Below are positions 10,968 through 22,414 of a stretch of DNA of 64,000 nt, in pieces; within the stretch, counting starts at the first letter, position 1, and each line of letters begins with the position of its first letter. A program made the translations under genes and the position numbers. The notes under the pieces were generated by a model, which ran no database searches, was not told the DNA's origin, and worked only from the letters and a program-made list of their open reading frames with translations. The stretch comes from Sphaerosporella brunnea (Eukaryota > Ascomycota > Pezizomycetes > Pezizales > Pyronemataceae), in assembly GCA_008704415.1 (NCBI GenBank), contig VXIS01000206.1, positions 1-64,000 of the forward strand, in the 5' to 3' direction.

Positions 10968-13900
10968 CACAACAGCATTTCTTACGGCTTAAGATTCCTT
11001 CTGGTACTACAAAGCTTGTGCTGATGACGGTCATTACTCTGGCGGAAGAGTTCATTTCGACACGCTGGGTTTCAAGAACCGGCAACGTGGAGCATGGCAT
11101 CTCGGTTCTATTGAAACCGGTACCTTTCTATATGCGTACTTATGGGCATTTAATTTAGGCTGCAAAGCACATTGCCAGTATGTAGGAAGGAAAGTTAGGG
11201 CCGCTCCTTTCGCTCACCGGTTCGTCAACAGAAGCAAGTGTGCCGCGGAGCACGAGAACGGGTTCTTCTTGGCAGCTGCATACTCTAGCTTACATACATA
11301 CATATAAGCCCATCTGCAGGAGATGAGCTGGGGGCGGTGGATTTTTTTATCGGTTGCCCCCCACGAACCTCTCCGCGTTCCTGACAGGCACTACTACAGA
11401 TGGACTTAGAGATAGATAGATAGGGGACGGGTTTTTGTCAAAGGGGTGATCATTGCACGCCGTTCCACGCGATATCGATCGAGTATTGTCTGTGGTAGAG
11501 TCGAATCAGGTCTGAGTCGAACCGAATACACACTGTAAGTGCAATGTTTTCTCGGTGGAACAGGAAATAACTATGATGGATGTAGGGCCTAGGATGCCTA
11601 TTTTCTATTACCTATGACCTTTTCTTTTCTCGGGCTGGTCACAACGCCGGCCTAGGTCGGGATGGACCCTGAATTCACGCACATGTTCGCTCGGTACTAA
11701 TCCGTAGCGTGTGATGGGATTATTGGAAACAAAAAATGCATGGAATACCTAGGTAAATCGATAGCTGCTAGTTGGTTAGTATTCTACTACTGGGTTACAA
11801 GTAAGTATCACCCGCAATTAGCCCGTCAAAAATCAGCCATACAATCCAGTCGATGTATCATCGAGGCAGTTAGTCTCTATAGCTAGAGATTCCTCGTGAA
11901 AGTCCTTCCTTCTTCCATATGATCGTTGCACGTGGAACACTATCTATTCTATTCTATCTACTTAAGTGTCTACTAAGCATGCCTATATAAGAGCATAAAC
12001 CACGCGAAATAATTATAAAACCTGCAAGGCCGTTACCGGCCTCAACCGTGAAGCCCCAACTCACAATCCACCTAACTAGCTACTAGTAAACGGCGTGGTG
12101 AATAGCTGATTTGCGGAAATTCTTCCTATGCAGGTCTAGCAAACTACTCTAGAACCTCCGGATGGATCCTGCCACCACCACCACTACCACTGGTCCCCAC
12201 CGCCCGCCCGCCCGCCCCACCCGCGCTCAATTGGTCGAGTATGTACCGACGTGAAACTGCAAAGTGCTCATACGTATGTACTAAGTACCGTACTTAGGGC
12301 CTTCTTACCCACATAGGTACAGGCTATGTGCCCCGTCTCCATGGCCCGATACTCCACCGTGGAGTTTCCCGGGTCCCCAAGGTTAACTTGCAATTGGGCT
12401 GGCTGCCCTGCCTTTGCTCTGTAAGCTGTGTGTAAGAAATAGATGATTGGATTTGATACATAACTACAGACAGGTATGACTTTTTCGTGTTGGCGTGGCC
12501 TGATCGTGATCGTGATGGCCATCGAGGTGAAGTTCGAATTCGAGACGAGCTCGAGACGAAGCCCCTCCAGCCAGCCAGCCAGCCAGTTCGAAGGTAAGGA
12601 TTGGATTGCTTCCTGCCGAACGGCTAAACAGAAAGCCAACGTATACACGTGGTACATAAATCAACCCCCGAAAAAAGGGAAAAAAAAAAAAATCCCCAGC
12701 TTCACGGCCCGAAGAGGCTTAACTAAGACAGACGAAAGAAAGAAAAACCTCCCCCCCTCTCTACTCCCCCTTCGTAAAACCAAACCACCCGAGAGCCCCC
12801 AGGAAGCCGGCCTATTTGATAATGAGAAAAAATACCCCCCGGCCCCATGACCAGTTGATCGTGTGTTTCAAACTTTGAGGTCTCCCGAATCACACCCCCG
12901 CCGCTCCCGGAACACCCCTTAGGAGCCAGTTGCCTAGCGCTTGAAGAAGCCGATTCACATGTTGTGCGTGGGGGGAGGAGCGTCAGTAGGAGGAGGAGGA
13001 GGAAGCACTGCAACACTCCCCCTCCCCCCCCTCTTTCTCGAGCTCGAGATCTCCTCACCCATGATCATCTGTCCAAAACTATCCACCCGGGTTGTCCTAC
13101 AGGAGGAAGAGGAGGGGGCGGGGGAGGTTCACAACACTTCTAGCTCGGATTGTCACGGTTGGGTTTTATAAAAATAAAAAAATAAATAAAAAATAAACCA
13201 GCTGTGCAGCCGAGATGACCCGCCGGTGCCGGTCTATTTTTTCCCGCCCATGACATGACCAGGCAGAATTTCGAAGCGGTACGTACTATGTAGGGAAAAG
13301 TAGGAGAGGGGGAGAGTGCAGAACGCGGGGCTCCTGCCTTTGGGGAGAGAAATCCTTCCACACTATCTATGTCTGTGTTATGTTTCGGAGCTCCAACGGC
13401 TAAACGGTTTGTATACATTTATTCAGGAAAAGGGAAAAGGGGAATTTTTGAGCGGGATGTATTGATCGCCTACCCTGCCATGCCAAATGCCCCTTTCCTT
13501 ATATGCTTCCAATAAAAGAAACCTCACGGATCCTGCAATGGCTATACTGAGCTTAAAGTTCCATGCAATGTTCCCGTCTCCGCTTTCTCCCATGCATATG
13601 TGCGTGGGACCAACACGCTCGGCGGACCTTAGCTCTATGGCGGCAATAATTGTCCACAAGGTAAAGCTTGAGGAGAAAGAAGTGCACTGAGTCCTGCCAA
13701 AAAGACCAGCTTCACAGGCGAGCACTCGGAACGCGAACATTGATATTTGCGCACTCGAGAGCTAACTAGCCGCCAATTCGGGAGTTGATGGCCTTCTACT
13801 GTAGCAGACAGATCACAACCACATGGGAGCTCGTGTACGCCGCAAGTTGGTCGTTAACGTATGGAATGCCGGAAGCTTATTCAGTTCGCAGGGACGCTCT

Positions 13901-16900
13901 AAGCTCGCGTGAGCTAAGTTTGGCGGAAGTTTGTTTTAGCTGCTGACAGTGGATCGTTTATATGAATGCATGCGATATCGAAAACCAGAGTGTCAGTACT
14001 GGAGTGGTTCGCACGCAAAATTTCACGAGTCACTTGGGGTTGGAAACCTCGCCCTATGGCAAATATTCCGCGGTGCACGCGGCGGTTGAGTTGACATTGG
14101 GTAGTATCCTGTGCGTTTGGCCATTGGCAGGCATTCAATCGCCCCCCTCTCCCCCTTTTTTTTGGTAGAATACGGGCAGGATCATTTTGTACCACCATTA
14201 AACGTGCTCTGCTATTGCGGCAGCAGTATCCTAGGTGCATACCAAGATTTGAACGGAAATCGGTGATTTCTCGTGCATCGGCTCCTGCCGGGCTGACAGC
14301 GAAGGCCCGAAATACAATGGGCTGTTGACAGCCTACTTATGTCTTGTTTCTTGTGCGCAACCGAATAATTCATTTCAAGAAAAATTGATAGCATGCACAG
14401 AAGAACGAAATGATGTTGTGGGTCTCCACAGCAAAAGCGGATATAAGGCACATGGTGAGCGTAGCCGAGTGTCGAATCTGCCGTGTTTCTAGTCTTATGT
14501 ACTGTTAATTTTGACAGAAAATATGCGATCGGAAACTAGTCAATCATCGCCAAGTCCGTGGGCACTACCCCGGCGCCGTTCACGACAACGAGCGTGCCGA
14601 GTCATGGATGCCAGATGATCGATGCAGCGCAGAAATGTAATGTTCAAACGGTTCTCGATTGAGATAGGAAAACCACTGGCCAATGGAATAACGCATCCTA
14701 CTCTGAGCATCAGCCGGTACCTTTTTCTTTATGATTAGAATACTTATCGGAAAAAAAGGAGGGCTGCTTTCTAGAAAGCAGCCCATCACCCCCTGCCCCC
14801 GACATCAAACACAAGTGCCACGCTGACATCCGTCCTTCCATACTGCAAAATGGAAGTCACATCCTCGCCCCCTTTAGTTCTGTCATCATCCAGAGGTTCC
14901 CTGCAACATACATTGCCGAGCAAAACAGACGAGTGCGAAACTCTGAAGCTATCGCATGGATAGTTCCTGATTTTGCGGGTTGTGTATGTCAAGAGACACC
15001 ACGGATGAAGGCTCAAGGCAAACATGGAGAGTGCTAGTGAAACAATCCACGAGCATCCGGATATTCAGAGATGCAACGGGTGACCCCAAAACCCTCTCCA
15101 ATCGTTTGAGCACACTGCACGCACCTTCTCATTCGGAATGCGCCTCCATATGGGCCCTCTCCTCCATCTGTGACCACTGGCAATTGAGGCTCTGTATGTG
15201 TTTGCATAACCCTTGGGGACAAGTTTTTGTTTTCTCTCCGAAGACGAAGGCACGGACAAATAAACATCCACAAAAGCCGTGAGTTGTTTGTCAGCCTCGT
15301 CGCCCCCCAGAGAGGGGGATTTGGCCGGGTGTCAATGCTCGCCGCATCACCGCAGTGAAGCAAACGATTAACGCAGACCGGCAAGCCTTTTCCGAAGAAA
15401 CTGAGTAAGATAAAATCCTCTCAGGCAAAGGGGGCGGGCATTGTCTGCTAGTCTCAACGGCTAGCATCTCAGTGATAATAACAGGAAGTAGCACGGCCCA
15501 CGATAGTATACACTATTGAAGACAACCATTGAAGGGAGTGCGCTTTGGGTTGATGCCAGGTTTCCGCACCGGAGCATGACGACTTGCCATAAGCGATACG
15601 CGCGCGCTTCAGTATGTAACTCAGACTCCATATGAGTTGGAAAGGTTCGCTGGGTGCTTGCGCAATCATGCATTGCAGCACCGTGCCGGCGATGGCCTTC
15701 TGGGTGTTGAGTGAAGCGCAAACGCGATCAGTATGGGAGGCCGATAAGCCGCGCCCTTGGAAAACCCGACCCCAAGCACAATACCTGTCGGAGGGTAAGT
15801 CCGTCAAAGGTGACATGCTACTTCCGCCACGACCACAGTCCCGTCACCATGACCCCGTAGGGAGACCGTTGCAAGCTGTACGATAACGTACCAAGGGCCG
15901 ACTCCATCGAGCGAACAACGAGCAGAATGCACTGCGACATCCCGCTGGAAGCCATCTCGATTTGGAAGCATATCTGCGAGACAAATGACGGAAGACTTAG
16001 GGTTAAGTTCCGACATCTGGGGAAAACGGTGTCTAACACGTCGCCGGAGCTCGTTTCCCATTGACGACGGCGGTCGAGAAGTGGCCGGGAGCGTGAGAGA
16101 CCCGTGAGTTTTCCACAAAGACAGAGTCTTGCCAGAATGCCGTGAAACTAGGGAGGGTGATATGCGGGTAGAATGGTGTGAGCCGAGTCTCGTCTTGCCA
16201 GTGGTACAGAGAAGGTTGGAAGACCACATGGGAGGGTGAAGCAAGCCAAAGGGGAGAAGACCATGCAATACAACAGGGACGAATGGTTGGAGGGTATGCG
16301 GGGTTGTGCGGGATCCGGCGGCAGTGGGTTGTAGGAAGAGAGTCGAGACTCGAGAGGAGGCGACGAGGACTTGCCGCGGAATGCCAAGAAAGCCGCAACC
16401 CCAACCCTTCCGCGCACGTGTCTTGGCACGTCCCCATTGTTTTTGCCCCCGAGATCAATTTTCAATTTTTGAGCGATAACTGAGGAGCATTTCGTCGTAT
16501 GTAACAGTTTTTCTTGGGTGGCAGAGCCTGTGTGAATGTGGGAATCCAATTGCCATGGGAGCACAAGAATTGGTGCACTTTTTAATTGAATTCCCATTTC
16601 TCGAGATCCTGTTCAATGCATTGTGTTAGGGCTCAGGGTTGAGCTACCTGGTGCAGGCAGATATAGACCTGGTTGTCGCGCGGATATTTTCGTCGGAAAC
16701 TAAGCAGCGGACACGGTGTAGATGGTGGTCAAAGGGTACGAAGTGGTGGGGACCAAAGTTCAGAACGAATGCTGGGGCCTGGTGGACCGCGCCATCTGCG
16801 CCTGAACCGTGACCCCAATAATCAATTCATTGCCCATCTGCGCCTGGCTCTGCGCCCTAGTAATCTTCAATCTAGTTAAGTTCGCAGTGGAGCTTAGGAT

Positions 16901-17680
16901 AGAACAATACTAGGTGTCCCGCATCCTCGACAATCTCCTCAATCCGACTGTGTTGACCTTTGAAGTCAGGCTGCGCCGAGAGATTCACCGCCGCCGAGAC
17001 AACTGCGTTTCCGAGTCCGAGATGCACTGATGGCGCCCGCTTGTCTTGATTGTACCTTTCTTTTGTTCGGCCTGCCCATTGTGCTCAAGTTGCTGCTGCT
17101 AGAGGGTCGTTGTACCAGCGGTGTACGAAGTTAGGAGCAGCCGGCATTATGGATCAAAGTCATGACGAAAGAACCTCAGTGCTCGGACCAAGTTCACCCT
17201 CAAGATATTGGCAGGTGGTAGCGTTGGCAGCTGGCCATGGCTGCGGGGCCGTGCCATTCAGCTGGTCCAAGCTTGTTACAATCCGTAGTTTCGACCCCAT
17301 AACCAGAGTACAACGGTGTTAAACCGGTGGGGCTGCATCACGTAGAATTATAGAGCGCATCTTGTTTGGTCGAGAAACGTGGTGTCTGCTCAGAGTTCGC
17401 ACGCGGGGATAACTGCGTTCATTATGGTCGTCCATCTCCACCCATCTCCACCAACCGGGGACGTGCAACGACGAGGTTGATAGCTGCCTGCACCATAGTC
17501 GCAAACAACAACATCGCCCATCAGACCGAACACACATGTTATGGATATCCGAACATCCAGTTTGATACACTCAGCAATCTGGTGTGTAGGTAGCGTGTAC
17601 TCTACTCGAGATGTACCAAATCATTTTAGGTACGCCTATCCCGCTCCTTACACATTCATGCGCCTCTGTCTTCCTCTCCC

Positions 17681-18080
17681 TTAATCCACATCTACGCCCT
17701 TCGCCCTCAAGTCTCGCTTAGCCTCGTCGATTTCCTGTGTGGTCAGTTAATATTTCTGGTCGTTGCTCTTTGAGGCCTCAACGTGCACGCCATACCAACA
17801 CAAGCTCATCGAATGCCTTCTCTGTGTCCTTAAACGTCAAGACTCCCCAACCGAGGGAGAAGAGCAGGTAGGCGCCGAAGCTAACGATGGCCCAGAAGGG
17901 GAGCACGGGAATGATTTCGGATTGGACTTTTTTCGGAAGCGGGATCAAGCCGAGAAAGGTGGCAAGGTAGACCTATTGAGCTCAGCGGGTGAGCTATAGC
18001 AGCTTTGGGGGGAGGGGGCAACTTGAGCGCACCGACGAGAGAATGAAAAGGAGAGAAATGTGCTGGGTTGCGCGAGTCAT
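17681..18080 (-). CDS. DPM3: Dolichol-phosphate mannosyltransferase subunit 3 (DPM3)
   Basis: DPM3 is the small ER membrane subunit that anchors and stabilises the Dpm1 catalytic subunit, which makes dolichol-phosphate mannose for N-glycosylation, O-mannosylation and GPI anchors. Three small exons, 18080-18033, 17972-17796 and 17734-17681, are separated by 60- and 61-nt introns (GTGCGC...AATAG, GTATGG...ACACAG), all in phase 0. The product is 92 residues, the length of human DPM3. Exon 1 begins MTRATQHISLLF (first membrane helix), exon 2 holds LGLIPLP and a second helix with LPFWAIVSFGAYLLFSLGWG followed by LTFKDTEKAFDEL, and exon 3 gives EIDEAKRDLRAKGVDVD, the conserved cytosolic tail. No single exon is long enough to stand out alone. 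It diverges from the PRMT5 gene with 229 bp between the ATGs. Confidence 0.88.
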
Positions 18081-18309
18081 TTTGAAGGAGCGAATTGTGC
18101 AAGAAAGTGATGTTGATATTCCAGCGTGGAGTCTGCGGCTGCGGCTGAAAATAGGGGACGGACCGGACGTGCATGAACTAAACGGATGTGACAGAGCTCC
18201 GGCCCTTCTCAACCCCGCGATCTACCCCACTTAGATGCGAAAAAGTGCGCAGTTCTTCTCTTCTGCCTAGCATCACCACTCCAACGCCCCCACCCCGCAA
18301 ACCGCTACC
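18081..18309. promoter_or_regulatory. Divergent promoter between DPM3 and PRMT5
   Basis: Only 229 bp separate the two start codons, so both genes must share this control region. I do not identify a TATA box or specific factor site. Confidence 0.55.
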
Positions 18310-20710
18310 ATGGCTTCTGAACCGGAAAGCCATGCTACCGAGCCTGTCAACATTCCCGTATGGTGTGTTGGACATAAGATCGCCGACCAGAACCTCCAAA
18401 TAGACGATGCAATCGTCGAAGCGGAGGGCAACGCCGGTGTCGGGATCCAATGCGTTACCCCTTGGCCGTGATGAATAGCTAATTTTCTGGTTCTAGTATG
18501 ACATGATCACGGGGTCCATCACGAATTCGCGATTTCACAAGCGCGTGCTACGTACACTTGCGCAGGCTGCCTCGGAGAAGCGCTTGCAAGTACATCTCGA
18601 CCCGCTGACAGCAGATGATGTCAACCTCCATCCCGGACCCCATATTTCGGGTGTCATTGCTGTCACGTCGTCGTGGATAGAGGTGGAATCTCCAGACCCA
18701 CTGTATGCACACGTTTCAAAGCAGGTGCTCGACATGGAGCTGGCGTACGCGGCATTTTGCGGGCTCGGGCATGTCGTTGTCGGAGGCCCGAAAACGCGAC
18801 AAAACATTGCTGAATACGCGCAAGCCATCAGCGCCGCACTGTCCCACTCGACATATATGCAGCTTCTCATCCAGCTGCCAATTGATGATTGGGTAGGCGA
18901 CCGGGAGGCCCTTACAACTAACCTGTTATACGATCCTCTATCGGCGTGGGATGCTTGGAACACGATCCGGACCATTTGCCGCTATAGTGCGCAATTGACA
19001 ATAGGTAACGGTCTTGATTAGAGCGCCGACCTGCTGTATCTGACAATTTTTTCTACAGCTTTGGAAATCCCGCCAACACTGCCTGATCCCGCCGTCATTC
19101 AGCGCTGGTTTGCGGAGCCATTGCGCATGCTACTGATCCCTTCACATACATTCTGTCCCAACAGCAAAGGATTCCCGGTGTTATCCAAATTTCACCAGGC
19201 GCTACTAACAAAGTATATGAGGCTTCGCCCGACTCCTCATATTCTCTTGACCGAAACTGATATACAGCCTGTTATACGGAACCCTGGGCATTCTTCCAAC
19301 GTGCGCCATGAACCGCTTGCATACCTAATATACATCCGGCATCAGCAAAAGACCCAACCCGCTCAATCTATAGTGGAGAAATTCGGCTCGGGATACCAAG
19401 ATTATCTTCAGGCTCCTCTCCAGCCGCTTGCAGACAACCTGGAAAGCATCACTTATGAGGTTTTCGAGAAGGATCCCGTGAAGTATAACCAGTACGAGAA
19501 AGCCATCAAATTAGCGCTAGATGACCGGAAACTCGGTGAAGAAATGTTGGTACTCTTTTGCAACTTCCCCGCGAATAGGCTGCCGTCTTTTGAATTATTT
19601 CCTTCCTCTCCAATTCCGAATTGAGCTGACATAATTCGTCGCCAGTGTTGTCGCTGTTGTGGGTGCGGGTCGTGGTCCGCTGGTGACTCGGGCCCTGCGG
19701 GCAGCCGAGCTGTCTGGACGCTCAATCAAAATGGTCGCAGTTGAGAAGAACCCCAACGCTTATATCCATCTGCTCAGACAAAACCGCCTGATTTGGAACA
19801 ACCGCGTTACGGTCATTAAAAGCGACATGCGGGCATGGAAGCCAGATTTTCAAGTCGATATCATGATATCCGAACTGCTTGGAAGCTTTGCAGACAACGA
19901 GCTAAGCCCAGAATGTTTGGACGGTGTCCAGAGGGTTCTAAACCGTGAGTGCCCCTTTCTACCTTATTCAACATACAGTCGGACTTTGGGGTATGGCTTG
20001 TGCTGATGTTTCTTTTCCCGCAGCGAACGGGGGAGTCATGATTCCCCAATCTTATTCTGCCCACCTAACCCCAATCATGTCACCTAAGATCTACGCAGAC
20101 ATCGCTTCCAGGAAGAGCGACCCAGACGCATTTGAGACGCCCTATGTGGTGATGTTGCAGGCGCTAGATAATCTGGCAGAAAACGACCACATCGAGAAAG
20201 TTTGGGGCTTTCACCATCCAGTTCCAAATAACATCTTGGGAGAGGCTGCTTCAATGGGCGGCGGCTTTGTTGGGCTGTCGGATGGCGGAAATGATCACAA
20301 CCTTCGCAATAGCAAAACCACATTCAAAGTGCCTCGCCGAGGTGTCGTGCACGGCTTGGCCGGGTACTTCGAGAGTGTCTTGTATGGTGACGTGGAGCTG
20401 AGTACCAGACCGGATACAATCGATCAGAAGAGCAAAGACATGATTAGCTGGTTCCCGATCTTCTTTCCCCTGAAGGTAGTACATAAAAATTCCTCTGTAT
20501 TACAAAGAAAACGTAGCTAATTTGGCATGGCAGACACCATTGTATGTGCCTGATAAATCCGAAGTCGATGTGTCCATGTGGCGCCAGTCCAGCGAGCGCA
20601 AGGTCTGGTACGAATGGATCGTTGAGGGTTTCGTGAGGACTGGATCACGTAGGTTCAGACTCGGTAGCTCTGACCTGCATTCTTCAAAAAAGAACGGATG
20701 CCTGATGTAG
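18310..20710 (+). CDS. skb1: Type II protein arginine methyltransferase PRMT5 (Skb1/Hsl7 family)
   Basis: PRMT5 makes symmetric dimethylarginine on Sm proteins, histones and signalling partners. Six exons (18310-18453, 18497-19004, 19059-19545, 19646-19944, 20024-20475, 20534-20710) give 688 residues. The S-adenosylmethionine motif GAGRGPL lies at about 386-392, post-I VEKNPNA at 412-418, and the double-E loop SELLGSFADNELSPE at 455-469, with the catalytic glutamates E456 and E465 nine residues apart as in human PRMT5 (E435/E444). The N-terminal half carries the TIM-barrel segment typical of PRMT5. The first donor (GTTACC, 18454) and third donor (GTTGGT, 19546) are atypical; I chose them because they alone keep phase, and GTCGGG at 18439 is a second possibility for the first. 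An SNM1-like gene follows 223 bp downstream on the same strand. Confidence 0.93.
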
Positions 20711-20933
20711 CGATTTCTGCTAGACAGAAACGCGGTGTTCACTTCACAGCACTATCCGTGCTTTGTTTACTGCTACACCGTATCAAGTTCTTAATACTCG
20801 CATGATACCTACAATGAATGTAAGAAATTGCAAAGAAAAATTCCACGTGCTGAGCTGTGAACATGAACCCTAACCGCGAGCTGTAAACCAAACTTACTTT
20901 GGGCCTCAACCTCCGCCGATACAACTTCCCACA

Positions 20934-21530
20934 ATGGCCAGTAATGCTCAAACGACGGCCCAACTCCAACACCTCCGGCAAGCTTCGCATGCGCTCGCGA
21001 CCACTGCTCCGCAGATATCTGCGCACCTGATGTCCCGTTATCTGTCGCTTTTGCCGCCGGGCAAGAATGCAGACGCAGAGCGATCGACGATATGTTTTGC
21101 ATGCGGCACCATCCGAACACCTGGTGACGTGCCCCCCGCGCAGGCGGCGGCGGCGGCAGCAGTTCTCGAACAGGGGAGGAAACAGGAACGCGACATCAAT
21201 GGAGAGACGATTAGTTTTGTCTGCACTGCATGCCACAAAATCACCACCACCTTCACAGAACCGGCACGCACGACGAAGTTATCGCCAAAGGAAGCGGCGC
21301 AAAAATCCACCGAATTCAAGGCTGTCAATGTGGCTGCAACTTCAAAAAGCGTGGATCAATCCACCACCACCACCACCACTACTACACAGTCCTCATCCTC
21401 TTCGAGCCAGTCATCGCGGAAAAGAGCCAAGAAAGGCTTGTCGTTATCGAAAATGTTGGCCGCTCAGAAGAAGGACAGCACCCCCGGGGGTTTTGGATTG
21501 GATCTTATGGATCTCCTCAAGACTGCGTGA
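20934..21530 (+). CDS. Rpr2/Rpp21/SNM1-family protein (RNase MRP/P subunit-like)
   Basis: A single exon of 198 residues. The N-terminal half has a helical segment with SRYLSLLPPG followed by two Cys pairs, CFAC (C54/C57) and CTAC (C97/C100), arranged as the four-cysteine zinc ribbon of the Rpr2/Rpp21/SNM1 family, whose members are protein subunits of RNase P or RNase MRP. An Ala-rich insert separates the pairs. The C-terminal part is Ser/Thr-rich with a basic SRKRAKKG patch and a conserved-looking hydrophobic end (GFGLDLMDLLKTA). Divergence outside the zinc ribbon means I cannot say whether it acts in RNase P or MRP. It lies 223 bp after PRMT5 and is followed at once by a Mutator-like element, so its 3' UTR probably enters the element. 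Confidence 0.7.
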   Translation: MASNAQTTAQLQHLRQASHALATTAPQISAHLMSRYLSLLPPGKNADAERSTICFACGTIRTPGDVPPAQAAAAAAVLEQGRKQERDINGETISFVCTACHKITTTFTEPARTTKLSPKEAAQKSTEFKAVNVAATSKSVDQSTTTTTTTTQSSSSSSQSSRKRAKKGLSLSKMLAAQKKDSTPGGFGLDLMDLLKTA

Positions 21531-21601
21531 AGGAGGGAGTAATCGGGGCGTTCACTCATCCTGCGTATATGCCGATGTGTATTAATATTACATCTACCAA
21601 C

Positions 21602-22414
21602 ATATACAACGGCTTTTTACTGCCGTGCCCCATTCCGGGGCCAAATTTTCTTCTGTACCCCCCAACTTTTACTCTTACTACCGTACCCCCTGTGAATGTT
21701 TGAGTGAGAATTTGTGATCACCTGCCTTGCCTATGATAGTTCATGATCTCCCCAGCAACAAAGCTATTTACACCATGGGTCACAGATCTCATGCAGAAAG
21801 CGCAACACTCTGTTCGGAGCTATGACGTCCAGTCCAGCACATAGTCGCTATACATTGAAGCACGCCCCTATTGTTGTGAAGTGTACCAGGACCTTGTGGG
21901 AATGCTTGCACCATCATACGCAGGGGAAAGACACCTCTTGACTTCATTCCAGAGTTTCTCAATCGGAGCCAGTGGCTTGCCTCCTATTCAACCAATCTGC
22001 CCTCCCTTGGACCCGGAGCTCATCAATCCGCTTAAACGCAGCCATGAGCGGGCATTCAACAATATGATTCACCGTCCACCAGCATTTCTCGTGAGAATGC
22101 CAAGCGTAAGGATGATATTCGTCGCCCCCAAGCAAAAAGGTAAGTGTCGCCGCCCCCCGCGCTGTTCCAACTGCAAGGAGATAGGTCATTATGTACCAAA
22201 AATGCAGAAAAAACCCACACTTAGTTCAGTACAGTGTATGATAATTCAAGTGGACTTGACTTCTGCGAGAGAAGGATGTGTGAATGAGCGACGTTGCAGG
22301 TGATCACAAACTCTCACTCAGACATTCAGAGGGGAAGGGGTACGGTAAATGTTGGGGGGGTACGGAAGAATGTTTGGCCCCGGAGGGGGTATGGGAGTAA
22401 AATGCCACGTATAT
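21602..22414. mobile_element. Degenerate Mutator-like element (MULE) with ~120-bp terminal inverted repeats
   Basis: The segments 21602-21724 and 22296-22414 are imperfect inverted copies of each other. Landmarks in order from each end are a GGCnTTTTACT block, CCGGGGCCAAA, TACCCCCC-AAC, ACCGTACCCC, GTGAATGT/CTGAATGT, TGAGTGAGA and TTTGTGATCACCTGC. Between them a plus frame at 21881-22303 ends in a zinc-knuckle-like CSNCKEIGH segment near 22168-22194, a feature found at the C-terminus of many fungal MULE transposases. The catalytic DDE part is gone. Long TIRs plus a knuckle favour a MULE, though hAT or another class cannot be fully excluded. I found no clear target duplication. It starts only 71 bp after the stop of the SNM1-like gene. 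Confidence 0.65.

Larger units (their letters stand above)
8311..17680. other. About 9.4 kb without a recognisable gene
   Basis: All open frames are short (maximum about 205 codons, over a homopolymer at 10035-10652) and none shows a known motif or splices to a neighbour. Included are a 26-T run at 10535-10560, an AT microsatellite at 10945-10967, tetranucleotide repeats (AAGC near 10250-10268, GATA near 11410) and A/T-rich tracts near 8850-9200. ATG-rich frames at 15.0-16.6 kb overlap on both strands and look random. The region may hold old transposon sequence, long promoters, non-coding RNA genes or a gene of small exons that I failed to see. Confidence 0.5.

Noticed and set aside
16640..16800. 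G-rich stretch with short inverted segments that could be a 5S rRNA or tRNA relic
   Set aside because: No canonical 5S boxes or cloverleaf could be drawn.
21067..21703. Long overlapping frames in the other two plus-strand phases over the SNM1-like gene
   Set aside because: Shadows of the 20934-21530 frame, which alone has the paired Cys motifs.
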